From: Olsenella profusa F0195
Lineage (GTDB): Bacteria > Actinomycetota > Coriobacteriia > Coriobacteriales > Atopobiaceae
Direction of reading: 5' to 3'
DNA length: 33,119 nt
Assembly (NCBI RefSeq): GCF_000468755.1
Contig: NZ_AWEZ01000054.1
Span: 1 to 33,119 of the forward strand
Shown here: positions 7,897 to 15,440 of the stretch, piece by piece
Layout: each line of letters starts with the position of its first letter
How positions within the stretch are numbered: position 1 is the first letter of the stretch
Translations under genes and position numbers: made by a program
The notes under the pieces: generated by a model
Database searches by the model: none
What the model was told of the DNA's origin: nothing
What the model saw: the letters and a program-made list of their open reading frames with translations, nothing else

Positions 7897-7934
7897 ACTA
7901 TCTTAGCCATTATAAATTATTTGGTTAAGATAGT
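7897..7934 (-). promoter_or_regulatory. Inverted-repeat operator over second fic promoter
   Basis: ACTATCTTAGCC (7897-7908) and GGTTAAGATAGT (7923-7934) are inverted repeats matching at 11 of 12 positions, with a 14-base AT-rich centre. A perfect minus-strand TATAAT occupies 7914-7909 inside the centre. Transcription would start near 7902, about 23 bases before the start codon. The sequence is unrelated to the operator of the other fic gene, but the layout is the same. Confidence 0.75.
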
Positions 7935-7984
7935 AGTAGAACAGGGGGTAGGACAGCCCACACACTAGCAGCAACCGATACTGC

Positions 7985-8147
7985 TCGATGCTGTTGTTGG
8001 TCCTGATTCTCCTCCAGTGCTCCGGCAGGAAGAGGGCGTAGGTGGGCATCTCCTCCGGCAGGACTCCACGACCCTCACGACGACCTCAGTTTCGACGCCC
8101 TGAGCCCCGAGGGGCCTGATGTCATCAACTGAAATGAGAAGATGCAT
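7985..8147 (-). pseudogene. IS256-type transposase fragment, frameshifted
   Basis: Reading the minus strand in two frames gives a short stretch typical of the C-terminal part of IS256/mutator-type transposases. VVVRVVES lies in one frame. After a one-base shift near 8061, LPEEMPTYALFLPEHW followed by RRIRTNNSIE lies in another. The LP-H-W-RR-RT-N-xIER block is the family's conserved region after the catalytic glutamate. The usual continuation (RLNREI...) is replaced by unrelated sequence running into the fic promoter. No terminal inverted repeats or other transposase parts are visible, so this is a scrap of an old insertion. Confidence 0.6.
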
Positions 8148-8174
8148 ATCCGCTGAACTGCGCCCTGTCAGCCT

Positions 8175-9431
8175 CTAGGCATCAAGGCTGTTAGGGTCAA
8201 GCAGGAAATTCCGTATCCCCATATAGACCAGGCCCTTTTCATCACGGCGAGGCTTCATCGCACCGCGGACAACGACGATCTTGCGGAACGAGTCGTCGAT
8301 TTTCGCGAGCGGCCTTGTCTCCTGCTCGCGTTTCTCCGGATCATCGATAGCCAACGCAGACTGCACGTAGTAGCGCGACGAACCAAGTGTGGCAACGAAG
8401 TCGACCTCCAGACGTTGGCGTATGGTCTTGCCGCTTTTGTCTCTGCCAAAGGCGTCGACAACGCCCACATCAACGTTAAACCCCCTGGAGAGCAGCTCGT
8501 TGAACACGATGTTTTCCATGAGGTGGTTCTCCTCTGCCTGCCTGAACCCCATGCGCGCATTACGCAGTCCCACGTCCTCGAAGTAGTACTTCTTGGGCGA
8601 TCCAATATGGGCGTTGCCCTTTATGTCGAAGCGCTGGGCCTCGCTCACGAGATAGGCGTTTTCCAAGTGCGAGATGTAGCTGGTGATGGTCTTATCGCTG
8701 ATGTCCTTTTTCTTGACGCTCCTGAAGACGTTCATGAGGCGCGTCGGGTTGGTAAGCAACCCGGTCGCCGACGCAAGTACGTCCACAAGCTCGTCGAGCT
8801 CCTCAGGATGTCGCACCTTGTTGCGTTCGACGACGTCAGCGATGTACACCTTCTCGAACAGCGAGCGCAGGTATGCCTCTTTGTCGGAGGCGCGCGAATA
8901 CGACAGTGCCAGCGGCATGCCGCCATGGACAACGTATTCGTCCCACCCTTCGTCCGCAGGCCCGTCGAAGATGCTCATGAATTCCGAAAACGAAAGCGGT
9001 CGCACCCTGATCTCGTCGCTGCGCCCTCGGAACCTTGAGACAATGTCTGTGGAGAGGAACTGGGAGTTCGATCCCGACACGTAAACGTCTGCTCCTCTCA
9101 TGTGAAGAAGGCTGTTCAAGACGTCCTCGAACTCGGGTACGAGCTGGATTTCATCGAGGACGACATAGGTGGGGACGCCGTCTCCGGGAACACGCCCGCG
9201 AAGATAGGCGAGCAGGGTGTCAGGATTGCGCAGGGGCTTGTTAGCCCGATCGTCGAGCGCAACTTCCACGATGCGGGACTCGGGAACGCCCGACTCGACA
9301 AGATGGCGATGGAACAGCTCGAGCAGGAGGAATGACTTCCCGCAGCGTCGAATTCCCGTGACGGCCTTGATGAGGCCGTTGCCTTTCCGCTCAATGAGCC
9401 TGTCAAGATACCTGTCTCGCTTGACTTCCAT
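8175..9431 (-). CDS. AAA_14/DUF4143 ATP-binding protein
   Basis: A 418-residue ATPase of the common AAA_14 plus DUF4143 architecture. The Walker A motif GIRRCGKS is at about 26-33. The Walker B YVVLDEIQ is near 89-96, and sensor-like VYVSGSNSQFLS follows near 115. Residues about 210-380 form the DUF4143 domain, with NPTRLMNVFRSVKKKDISDKTITSYISHLENAYLV, a winged-helix-like element, then a nuclease-like fold segment (LEVDFVATLGSSRYYVQSALAI). Such proteins are abundant in gut bacteria and archaea and their biological role is largely unknown. GGGGGCG precedes the ATG. A 36-base palindrome lies about 45 bases upstream, so it is likely regulated on its own. Confidence 0.9.
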   Translation of the reverse strand: MEVKRDRYLDRLIERKGNGLIKAVTGIRRCGKSFLLLELFHRHLVESGVPESRIVEVALDDRANKPLRNPDTLLAYLRGRVPGDGVPTYVVLDEIQLVPEFEDVLNSLLHMRGADVYVSGSNSQFLSTDIVSRFRGRSDEIRVRPLSFSEFMSIFDGPADEGWDEYVVHGGMPLALSYSRASDKEAYLRSLFEKVYIADVVERNKVRHPEELDELVDVLASATGLLTNPTRLMNVFRSVKKKDISDKTITSYISHLENAYLVSEAQRFDIKGNAHIGSPKKYYFEDVGLRNARMGFRQAEENHLMENIVFNELLSRGFNVDVGVVDAFGRDKSGKTIRQRLEVDFVATLGSSRYYVQSALAIDDPEKREQETRPLAKIDDSFRKIVVVRGAMKPRRDEKGLVYMGIRNFLLDPNSLDA

Positions 9432-9474
9432 TCACGCCCCCCTGCACCGCCATGCCATCATCATGTCAATACTA

Positions 9475-9510
9475 TTACGAAATATTGTGTTATAACACAT
9501 ATTTCCGTAA
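9475..9510. promoter_or_regulatory. 36-base imperfect palindrome before ATPase gene
   Basis: The arms begin TTACGAAATATT and end in the reverse complement of TTACGGAAATAT. They meet at the perfect 12-base centre GTGTTATAACAC. About 14 of 18 positions per arm match. It is strikingly AT-rich in a GC-rich context and sits just upstream of the minus-strand ATPase gene. It most likely binds a dimeric regulator. I could not place a convincing -35/-10 pair within it. Confidence 0.6.
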
Positions 9511-9632
9511 TTGATTCCTAACGTGACAGGACAAAGAGCCCCCATCCTCTCGGAATCGTACGTGACCACCGCCTCGGGGTACAGACCATCGAAGGCTGCG
9601 CGGAACGCGTCAGCCAGGGCACGGGCACCATA

Positions 9633-10898
9633 TCACGCGGTGGTCGCCCTAGTTGGCAGCTCCACGGTGCAGGTACATCCGCCTCCCTCGTTTTCAGAGA
9701 AGCACGCCCTCCCGCCGTGCGCCGCCGCAATGCGCCGCACGATCACGAGGCCCAGGCCGTGCTCGGGAAACTCGGCGCCCGGCCTCCTCTTGAGCGCCGC
9801 GAGCGTCCCCGCCCCCAGGCCGCGTCCGTCATCGCTCACGACGAGCACGAGCCGCCGCCCGAACGAGCTGCCCAGCAGCCCCGCGCGCGCAGCGAGCGAC
9901 ACCGTCACGTGGCAGCCCTGCGGGTTGTGGCGAATGCTGTTGCCCACGAGGTTCACCACCATGCGCCGCAGCAGTGCCTCGCTCCCGCGCATGCAGAGAC
10001 CCTCGGCGGCGGGTGCCACGTCAAGCCCCAGCTCGCAGGCACCCGTTCCCTCATCTACAAAGTCTGCCACCACCGAGCGTAGCACCGCCGCCAAGTGCAC
10101 GTCCGTCGCATCCACCGGCTCCATGGCAAAGCGCAGACGGTTCGCCGTGTTGAGGTCGGCGAGCAGCGCGGCCGTCTCCTGGGACTTCGTCACGATGCGC
10201 GCGGCCCGCTCCCGCTCGCCCGCGCCAAGCCGGGGACTTTCCATCAGGCTCGCGGCGTCCGTGACGACCGCCGCGAGCGGCGTCCGCACGTCGTGTGACA
10301 CGGCGGCGACCCACTCGTTGCGGGCATCGTCACGCTGCTTCCACGAGCTTCGGGAAAGCATGCGCGCAAGGGCGACGAGCACGATGAGGTCAGCACAGAA
10401 GACCGCTCCCAGGAGCACGACAATGCCGCCGAGCTCGTGGGAGCCCAGCGTCACGGCATACTTCCAGACGGAGCCCTTGGGAGAGCCCACCACCACGAGC
10501 CTCCCGCCGTGTCGCCAGCAGGACACGGGATAGTCACCCAGGTACCAGCGCGAGAAGGACGCGACGTCAGCAGGGGTGTAGCGTGGGGGCACGTCATCGG
10601 GCACGTCAAAGTCCCAGACCACGTTGCCGTCCTCGTCGATGAGCAGGGCCCAGCTGCCATGGTCGCGCAGCGCCCGCTCCACGTCCGTCGAAAGCGCGTA
10701 CGTCCCGTCCCGCTCGGTGAGCGACTCGGACACCTTCGAGGCCTTCGGGGCGGTGTCGCTGCCGCCCCGGAGGCCAGTCGCGAACACGACGACGCCCACA
10801 ATGACGATGTTGACCACGAGGATGGCCGCGGCGCCGAGGATGCAGGATGTGACGACGCCCAAGCCACCCCGCAGGCGCACGCGCGCAAGCTCCCTCAT
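9633..10898 (-). CDS. Sensor histidine kinase
   Basis: A 421-residue membrane sensor kinase. Transmembrane helices lie at about 13-43 and 157-180, enclosing an extracytoplasmic domain of about 110 residues. The dimerisation and phosphoacceptor box is AAVSHDVRTPLAAV with His about 202. The N box NLVGNSIRHN (about 316-325), G1 box DDGRGLG (356-362) and G2 box HGLGLVIV (380-387) complete the ATPase domain. It overlaps the response regulator gene by four bases (ATGA), so the pair is cotranscribed and translationally coupled. Its divergent neighbour is an exporter of the lantibiotic self-protection type, so sensing of a cationic or lantibiotic-like peptide is a reasonable inference. It ends about 200 bases before the ATPase gene. 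Confidence 0.93.
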   Translation of the reverse strand: MRELARVRLRGGLGVVTSCILGAAAILVVNIVIVGVVVFATGLRGGSDTAPKASKVSESLTERDGTYALSTDVERALRDHGSWALLIDEDGNVVWDFDVPDDVPPRYTPADVASFSRWYLGDYPVSCWRHGGRLVVVGSPKGSVWKYAVTLGSHELGGIVVLLGAVFCADLIVLVALARMLSRSSWKQRDDARNEWVAAVSHDVRTPLAAVVTDAASLMESPRLGAGERERAARIVTKSQETAALLADLNTANRLRFAMEPVDATDVHLAAVLRSVVADFVDEGTGACELGLDVAPAAEGLCMRGSEALLRRMVVNLVGNSIRHNPQGCHVTVSLAARAGLLGSSFGRRLVLVVSDDGRGLGAGTLAALKRRPGAEFPEHGLGLVIVRRIAAAHGGRACFSENEGGGCTCTVELPTRATTA

Positions 10899-11602
10899 TG
10901 CGCCTCCTCGTGCAGGAGCCGGTAGCCCAGTCCCCGCATCGTGACGACCCAGTGTGGGTGGGAGGGGTCACCTTCGACCTTCTCGCGCAGGCGGCGAACG
11001 AGAATAGCGAGCGCGTTGGCATAGCCGAACTCGTCCCCATAGACGCTGCGGCAGAGCTCATCCGTCGTCACGATGGAGCCCCGGCTCTCACTCAGGCGCT
11101 TGACGAGCGCGTACTCCTTGGCCGTGAGGGTCGCCTCCACGGCGCCGCGGCGCCTCACCTCGCCCGTGGCCAGGTCCACCTCCACGTCCCCGAGCACGAC
11201 GGCAGCTGGCGCGTCTGGCAGGCTATAGCTGCGGCGCAGCACGGCTGCCAGACGCAGCAGCAGCTCGGCGGGCAGAAAGGGTTTGGCCACGTAGTCATCG
11301 GCCCCCAGTCCCAGGCCCCGCAGGCGGCTCGCGTCCTCGTCGCGCGCAGAGAGGAACAGTGCCGGCACATCGCTCGTCTCACGCACCCGGCGCAGCAGGT
11401 CGAAGCCATTGCCATCGGGCAGCATCACGTCGAGCAGGAGTAGCTGGGGCTGCCAGGTTGCGGTTGAGAGCAGGGCGTCGGCCACGGTGCCCACGCCCTG
11501 CACAGAGCGATAGCCATCGCGCTCCAGCAGCTCGAGCAGCTGCTCGCGGAGGATGTGGTCATCCTCCACCACCAGCACCCGCGCCTCGTGCAGGTCCCTC
11601 AT
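10895..11602 (-). CDS. OmpR-family response regulator
   Basis: A 235-residue response regulator. The receiver domain has acidic pair ED at 13-14, phosphoacceptor Asp at about 58 in LLLLDVMLPDGNGF, and switch Lys at about 107 in DDYVAKPF. The C-terminal half is an OmpR/PhoB winged helix, with LTAKEYALVKRLSESRGSIVTTDELCRSVYG and the recognition helix in ANALAILVRRLREKVE. GGGAGGGGAG sits before the ATG. It is the first gene of the two-component operon and is read away from the ABC transporter genes, so the gap 11603-11778 probably contains its binding sites. Confidence 0.95.
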   Translation of the reverse strand: MRDLHEARVLVVEDDHILREQLLELLERDGYRSVQGVGTVADALLSTATWQPQLLLLDVMLPDGNGFDLLRRVRETSDVPALFLSARDEDASRLRGLGLGADDYVAKPFLPAELLLRLAAVLRRSYSLPDAPAAVVLGDVEVDLATGEVRRRGAVEATLTAKEYALVKRLSESRGSIVTTDELCRSVYGDEFGYANALAILVRRLREKVEGDPSHPHWVVTMRGLGYRLLHEEAQ

Positions 11603-11778
11603 GCCACTCCCCTCCCTCCTTCGTCCACATTCTATCCCTGCACTGGGAGGGCGGCCCCCCGGTGCGTGCGCCCCCCCAAAACGAAAGGTTCACGAAAGCT
11701 TGGGGACAGGCGCATGAAAGACGCGCCTCCTAGCCTTTGTCCTGTCATCGCAAAAAGGTCTGGATGAGAGGAGAGGGC
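11603..11778. promoter_or_regulatory. Divergent control region, two-component system and exporter
   Basis: The 176 bases between the response regulator and exporter starts must hold both promoters. There is a C/G-rich block (about 11640-11685), then an AACGAAAGG and TTCACGAAAGC patch near 11680-11700 that looks like a pair of imperfect direct repeats. A six-base stem, AGGCGC with GCGCCT, lies near 11710-11730. No strong sigma-70 boxes are evident. An activated promoter would fit a response-regulator target, but this is inference. Confidence 0.35.
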
Positions 11779-12678
11779 ATGGCTGCTCTGGCTATCGCCA
11801 CAAGCGCGCTCACCAAGTCGTACGGTGGGGTGCGCGTGGTGGACGACGTGGGGCTCCGGGTGCCCGAGGGCGCAGTGTACGGCTTCCTCGGCCCCAACGG
11901 GGCTGGGAAGTCCACCACCATGAAGATGCTCCTGGGCCTCGTGCGACCTACCTCCGGAGAGGTGGACGTGCTGGGAGAGCGGATGGGACGGCAGAACCGG
12001 CTCCAGGTCCTTGCGCACGTGGGCTCGCTCATCGAGAGTCCGAGCTGCTACAAGCACCTCACGGCCCGTGAGAACCTCGACATCGTCCGCAGACTCAAGG
12101 GACTTCCTCCCAGCTCGATCGACGAGGCCCTCGAGACGGTGGGCCTGGCCGACACGGGCAAGAAGCTCGCAGGGCAGTTCTCGCTGGGCATGAAGCAGCG
12201 CCTGGGACTTGCCGCCGCGCTGCTCGGCAATCCCCGGCTCGTGCTGCTCGACGAGCCCACCAACGGCCTCGACCCCGAGGGTATCCACGAGATGCGCGTG
12301 CTCATCCGCTCGCTGCCCCAGGCACGCGACACCACCGTGTTGGTCTCGAGCCATCTGCTCTCGGAGGTCGAGCAGATGGCCGACCACGTAGGCATCATCA
12401 GCCAGGGCCAGATGGTGTGGCAGGGAGCGCTCAAGGACCTGCGGGCCCGCGCACGACGCCGGCTGGCGTTTCGCACGACCGAAGATGCCCGTGCGGCCAC
12501 GCTGTTGGGAGCCTCCGAGCAGGACGGCTGGCTGGTCGCGCCCTTCGCTGATGACGCGACGGTGGCGCGCTCCTCCCTCGCGCTCGCACGGGCAGGCATC
12601 GGCGTCATGCGAATCGAGGAGCGCAGCGAAAGCATCGAGGACATCTTCCTCGCGCTCACCGAGGGAAGGGGGCTGTGA
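11779..12678 (+). CDS. ABC transporter ATP-binding protein, lantibiotic-protection type
   Basis: A 299-residue ABC ATPase. Walker A GPNGAGKS is at 38-45, signature SLGMKQR at about 135-141 and Walker B LVLLDEPTNGLDPEG at 154-168, with switch His in VLVSSHLLSEVEQMADHV. The C-terminal 80 residues are the accessory domain found in single-NBD ATPases of the BcrA/LanF group. The SLGMKQRL signature is typical of this group. The start at 11779 follows AGGAGAGGG. It overlaps the next permease gene by one base, which ties the ATPase to two ABC-2 permeases. Predicted role: power export or removal of a peptide antibiotic from the membrane. Confidence 0.93.
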   Translation: MAALAIATSALTKSYGGVRVVDDVGLRVPEGAVYGFLGPNGAGKSTTMKMLLGLVRPTSGEVDVLGERMGRQNRLQVLAHVGSLIESPSCYKHLTARENLDIVRRLKGLPPSSIDEALETVGLADTGKKLAGQFSLGMKQRLGLAAALLGNPRLVLLDEPTNGLDPEGIHEMRVLIRSLPQARDTTVLVSSHLLSEVEQMADHVGIISQGQMVWQGALKDLRARARRRLAFRTTEDARAATLLGASEQDGWLVAPFADDATVARSSLALARAGIGVMRIEERSESIEDIFLALTEGRGL

Positions 12679-13424
12679 TGCGCGCGCTCATGCTTGAGTT
12701 CGCGAAGCTCAGACGCAAGAACGTGTGGCTCGTCTGCCTCGGCAGCGCCACGCTCTGTCTCATGTGGATGGCGTCCGACGCCGCACGCGCCGCCCAGGGT
12801 GCGTCGGATGGGACAACCTCCCTGCTCTACATGGCCCCGCTCGTCAACGCCATCGTCATGACGCTCTTCGCCGCCGTCATCGCATCGCGCGTGTGCGAGG
12901 TCGACCACGAGGCGCAGGCGCTGAAGGAGCTCCTGTGCCTGCAGCGAGCGGGCACGGTGTTCGCTGCCAAGCTCCTCTGCAGCCTCGTCCTCATCGCGGT
13001 CGCGGTCGTGCTGGAGACCGTCGGACTTTCCGCACTGGCGTCGTACAAGGGCTTCGCGGACCAGCTGGGGGTCGCCGAGCTCGCGACCTTCGCCGCCTGC
13101 CAGATAGGGCCCGCCTTCGTGGTGGCCGTGCTCGTGCAGGCCGTCGCCCTGCGCTGGGAGAACCAGTTCGCCTCGTTGGCGCTGGGCCTCGGTCTCTCGC
13201 TCGCGGGTCTGTTCAGCCTCTTCTTCCCGCCCATCGTCCAGCGCCTGGTACCGAGCGGGTACTTTGGCCTGCTCTCGTACGTACGCATGGACTGGGACCG
13301 TGCCACGCAGGTGACGTCCTTCCACACCGTTCCCTTCCCCTGGGGGGACGCGGCCCTGCTAGCCGCGATGTGCGCCGTGCTCATCGCCGCCTCAGCGTGG
13401 TGGTTCTCGAGAAAGGAGCTCTAG
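12678..13424 (+). CDS. ABC-2 permease, MutE/EpiE-like
   Basis: A 248-residue membrane protein with about six hydrophobic segments and the N-terminal MRALMLEFAKLRRKNVWL, the usual opening of lantibiotic-immunity ABC-2 permeases (MutE/EpiE type). Helices are visible around MAPLVNAIVMTLFAAVIAS, FAAKLLCSLVLIAVAVVLETVGL, FVVAVLVQAVALRWEN and LGLSLAGLFSLFFPPIV, with a last helix at the C-terminus. The ATG overlaps the ATPase stop codon (TGATG). It is expected to form the membrane heterodimer with the next gene product. Confidence 0.88.
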   Translation: MRALMLEFAKLRRKNVWLVCLGSATLCLMWMASDAARAAQGASDGTTSLLYMAPLVNAIVMTLFAAVIASRVCEVDHEAQALKELLCLQRAGTVFAAKLLCSLVLIAVAVVLETVGLSALASYKGFADQLGVAELATFAACQIGPAFVVAVLVQAVALRWENQFASLALGLGLSLAGLFSLFFPPIVQRLVPSGYFGLLSYVRMDWDRATQVTSFHTVPFPWGDAALLAAMCAVLIAASAWWFSRKEL

Positions 13425-13425
13425 C

Positions 13426-14160
13426 ATGAGAGCGCAAGCCCTGCGCGCGGAGGCCATCAAGCTGCGCCGCGCGCCCATCTGGGTCGCCTATGTGGCACTG
13501 CCCCTCATCGCAGCCGTCATCGGCACCTTCAACTACCAGCAGAACCTGGGCCTGCTGACGCCAGGCTGGGAGAACCTCTGGACGCAGCACACCCTGTTCG
13601 AGCTCTACTTCTTCCTGCCGGCGCTCGTCGGCGCGGGATGCTCTTGGCTCATGGGACTCGAGCATGCGGGCACCAACTGGAACCAGGTGCTCGCGAGTCC
13701 CGTCGCCCCGCGGCGCGTCGTCGCCGCGAAGCTCGTCGTGGGCGCGCTCATGCTGGCCGTCGCGCTCGCCGCGACGGGGGCGCTGTTCGTGGCCTCGGGC
13801 AAGCTGGTGGGCCTCTCGGGCCTCCCGTCTGCCGACTATGCCGTCTACCTGCTGCTCTCTTGGGTCGGCGGCATCTCCGTCGTGGCGGTGCAGCTGCTCG
13901 TCTCGGCCCTTGTGCGCAACTTCGCCGCACCGGTGGGGGTGGCGCTCGCAGGCGGCGTCGCGGGCCTCATGCTCACGACCAAGGGGTGGGGACTGTGGTG
14001 GCCCTGGGCGCTCATGCAGCTGGCATCGAACGGCAACGGGGGAGGCACACTCGCCCCCTCGGAGCTCCCCGCCTTCTTCGCCATTGCTGCCGTCTTCACC
14101 GCTGCGGCCCTCTGTGCCTGCAGCTGGGCCGTCACACGTGCTGGGTCACCGTCGGCGTGA
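13426..14160 (+). CDS. ABC-2 permease, MutG-like
   Basis: A 244-residue membrane protein starting one base after the previous stop. MRAQALRAEAIKLRRAPIWVAYVALPLIAAVIGTF is the characteristic opening of the second lantibiotic-immunity permease (MutG/EpiG type). Further helices occur near YFFLPALVGAGCSWLMG, VVAAKLVVGALMLAVALAATGALF, AVYLLLSWVGGISVVAVQLLVSALV, GVALAGGVAGLMLTTKGWG and AFFAIAAVFTAAALCACSW. FNYQQNLGLLTPGWENLWTQHTLF is a conserved extracellular loop of this permease type. Together with the ATPase and first permease it makes a LanFEG-like exporter. Confidence 0.88.
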   Translation: MRAQALRAEAIKLRRAPIWVAYVALPLIAAVIGTFNYQQNLGLLTPGWENLWTQHTLFELYFFLPALVGAGCSWLMGLEHAGTNWNQVLASPVAPRRVVAAKLVVGALMLAVALAATGALFVASGKLVGLSGLPSADYAVYLLLSWVGGISVVAVQLLVSALVRNFAAPVGVALAGGVAGLMLTTKGWGLWWPWALMQLASNGNGGGTLAPSELPAFFAIAAVFTAAALCACSWAVTRAGSPSA

Positions 14161-14211
14161 GCCCCTCGAGCATCAGATCGGATTCATCAAACGGAAAGAG
14201 AGGATCAAACA

Positions 14212-14553
14212 ATGGCAAGGAGAATCGCTGCAATCGTCCTAGGCATCGTCATGATGGGGGCCGTGGCAGGCGTCTTCTACCTTACGAATACCAACAACGC
14301 CTCTACATGGTACGTCCGGGTAGACGATGCGGTCGCAAAGCAGAAGGCTGATGGCGACGAGGAGGTCTGGGAGTACACCCTCGACGCGTACAACGAGCGC
14401 GGCGAGCATCGTCAGCTCACCTTCACCGCCGGCAAGCGACTCAGGGACGGCGCATACCTCAGGCTTGGGTACCTGCCCGTGCGTGAGGTGGTCTCATGGG
14501 AGGAAGTCCAGCCCGAGCAGATGCCGGATGCCGCACGCGAGCAGCTGGCCTAG
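14212..14553 (+). CDS. YxeA family (DUF1093) exported protein
   Basis: A 113-residue protein with an N-terminal membrane or signal segment (IAAIVLGIVMMGAVAGVFYL, about 5-25). A small domain follows with STWYVRVDDAV, EYTLDAYNERGEHRQLTFTAGKRLRDGAYLRLGYLP and VVSWEEVQPEQMP. That order matches the YxeA (DUF1093) family, small exported OB-fold-like proteins often found beside peptide-exporter or immunity ABC genes. No lipobox cysteine is present, so it is probably membrane-anchored by its uncleaved helix. It starts 51 bases after the second permease behind GAGAGGA and is probably the last gene of the exporter operon. Confidence 0.78.
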   Translation: MARRIAAIVLGIVMMGAVAGVFYLTNTNNASTWYVRVDDAVAKQKADGDEEVWEYTLDAYNERGEHRQLTFTAGKRLRDGAYLRLGYLPVREVVSWEEVQPEQMPDAAREQLA

Positions 14554-14650
14554 GTGATCGACCGACAAGGAAGTCCCATCCAGTGCCCGCGCAGGACTGA
14601 CCAGTCGCATCCCAGGCCTTCGACAGAGCCGCCTAGACTTCCGGCAAGGA

Positions 14651-15214
14651 TCATGCCTTGGCCCTCGTGGCCCGCGTGCGGCAGGCCCAGTCCTCCCTCG
14701 TCAGTCGTGAGAAGTACTCCGTCCTCACGTCGCCCATCTGCCTGCAGGGCACGTTCTCCTCCACGTGATGGAAGCGGAACCCGCACTTCTCCTGACAGCG
14801 CTTGGACTTGTCGTTCCCCTCGAAGTATCCGCACCAGACCGCACGGTAGCCGAGGTCCTCGAACGCGTGGGCGACCGGCCGTCCGACCGCCTCCGGGATC
14901 AGCCCCCGGCCCCAGAATGGGACGCCTATCCAGAACCCGACCTCAGTCTCGTCCTCCCGGTTCTTCGCGAGCGCCTGCATGGGCGCACGCAGGCCTATGC
15001 TTCCTATCGCCCTGTCGTCCTCCCTGAGGCATACCGCGTAGGTCTCCTCCGCGGACAGCACCTCACGGATGATCTGTAAGCTGTTCTCCACCGACGTGTG
15101 CGGGGGCCATCCCGCGATGGGTCCGACGTCCGGACTCCTCGCGTATTCATAGAGGCTCTCGGCGTCACCCTCCTCCCAGGGACGGAGTATCAGCCGCTCT
15201 GTCTCAAGCACCAT
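14651..15214 (-). CDS. GNAT N-acetyltransferase, RimJ-like
   Basis: A 187-residue acetyltransferase of the GNAT fold, RimJ/RimL-like subgroup. It opens MVLETERLILRPWEEGDAESLYEYARSPDVG, a hallmark of that subgroup. The acetyl-CoA pyrophosphate loop is in EVGFWIGVPFWGRGLIPEAV, where the usual Q/R-x-x-G-x-G/A reads WGRGLI. The late NDKSKRCQEKCGFRF is the conserved strand/helix end. The substrate could be a protein N-terminus or a small amine. The frame is open for another 303 bases upstream, but that extension is unrelated to the family. An inverted repeat at 15250-15278 lies just upstream. Confidence 0.88.
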   Translation of the reverse strand: MVLETERLILRPWEEGDAESLYEYARSPDVGPIAGWPPHTSVENSLQIIREVLSAEETYAVCLREDDRAIGSIGLRAPMQALAKNREDETEVGFWIGVPFWGRGLIPEAVGRPVAHAFEDLGYRAVWCGYFEGNDKSKRCQEKCGFRFHHVEENVPCRQMGDVRTEYFSRLTREDWACRTRATRAKA

Positions 15215-15249
15215 GCCACACCCCCGCACGTAGACCCGAACGATGCCTT

Positions 15250-15278
15250 TGTATGCTAGCAGCACAATCGAGCATACA
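15250..15278. promoter_or_regulatory. Inverted repeat before acetyltransferase
   Basis: TGTATGCT (15250-15257) and AGCATACA (15271-15278) are perfect inverted repeats with a 13-base spacer. They lie 36 bases before the acetyltransferase start on the minus strand. A GTGACA box (minus strand, 15285-15280) overlaps the outer arm and resembles a -35 element, but no good -10 lies at normal spacing. A regulator site is plausible. Confidence 0.4.
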
Positions 15279-15440
15279 TTGTCACCACTCACGGAAGTCT
15301 TTCTCTCGCCGTGGCGCAACTCAAGTTTCTGGCAAAAAGCATAGGGCAAGCTTGACGTCGTTGCGATGGACTCCTGAAAGCTTCGGCACATACAAATCTG
15401 ACCGCTGCGGCACAGAGGCAACCGCCTCTCAGTCAAGACG

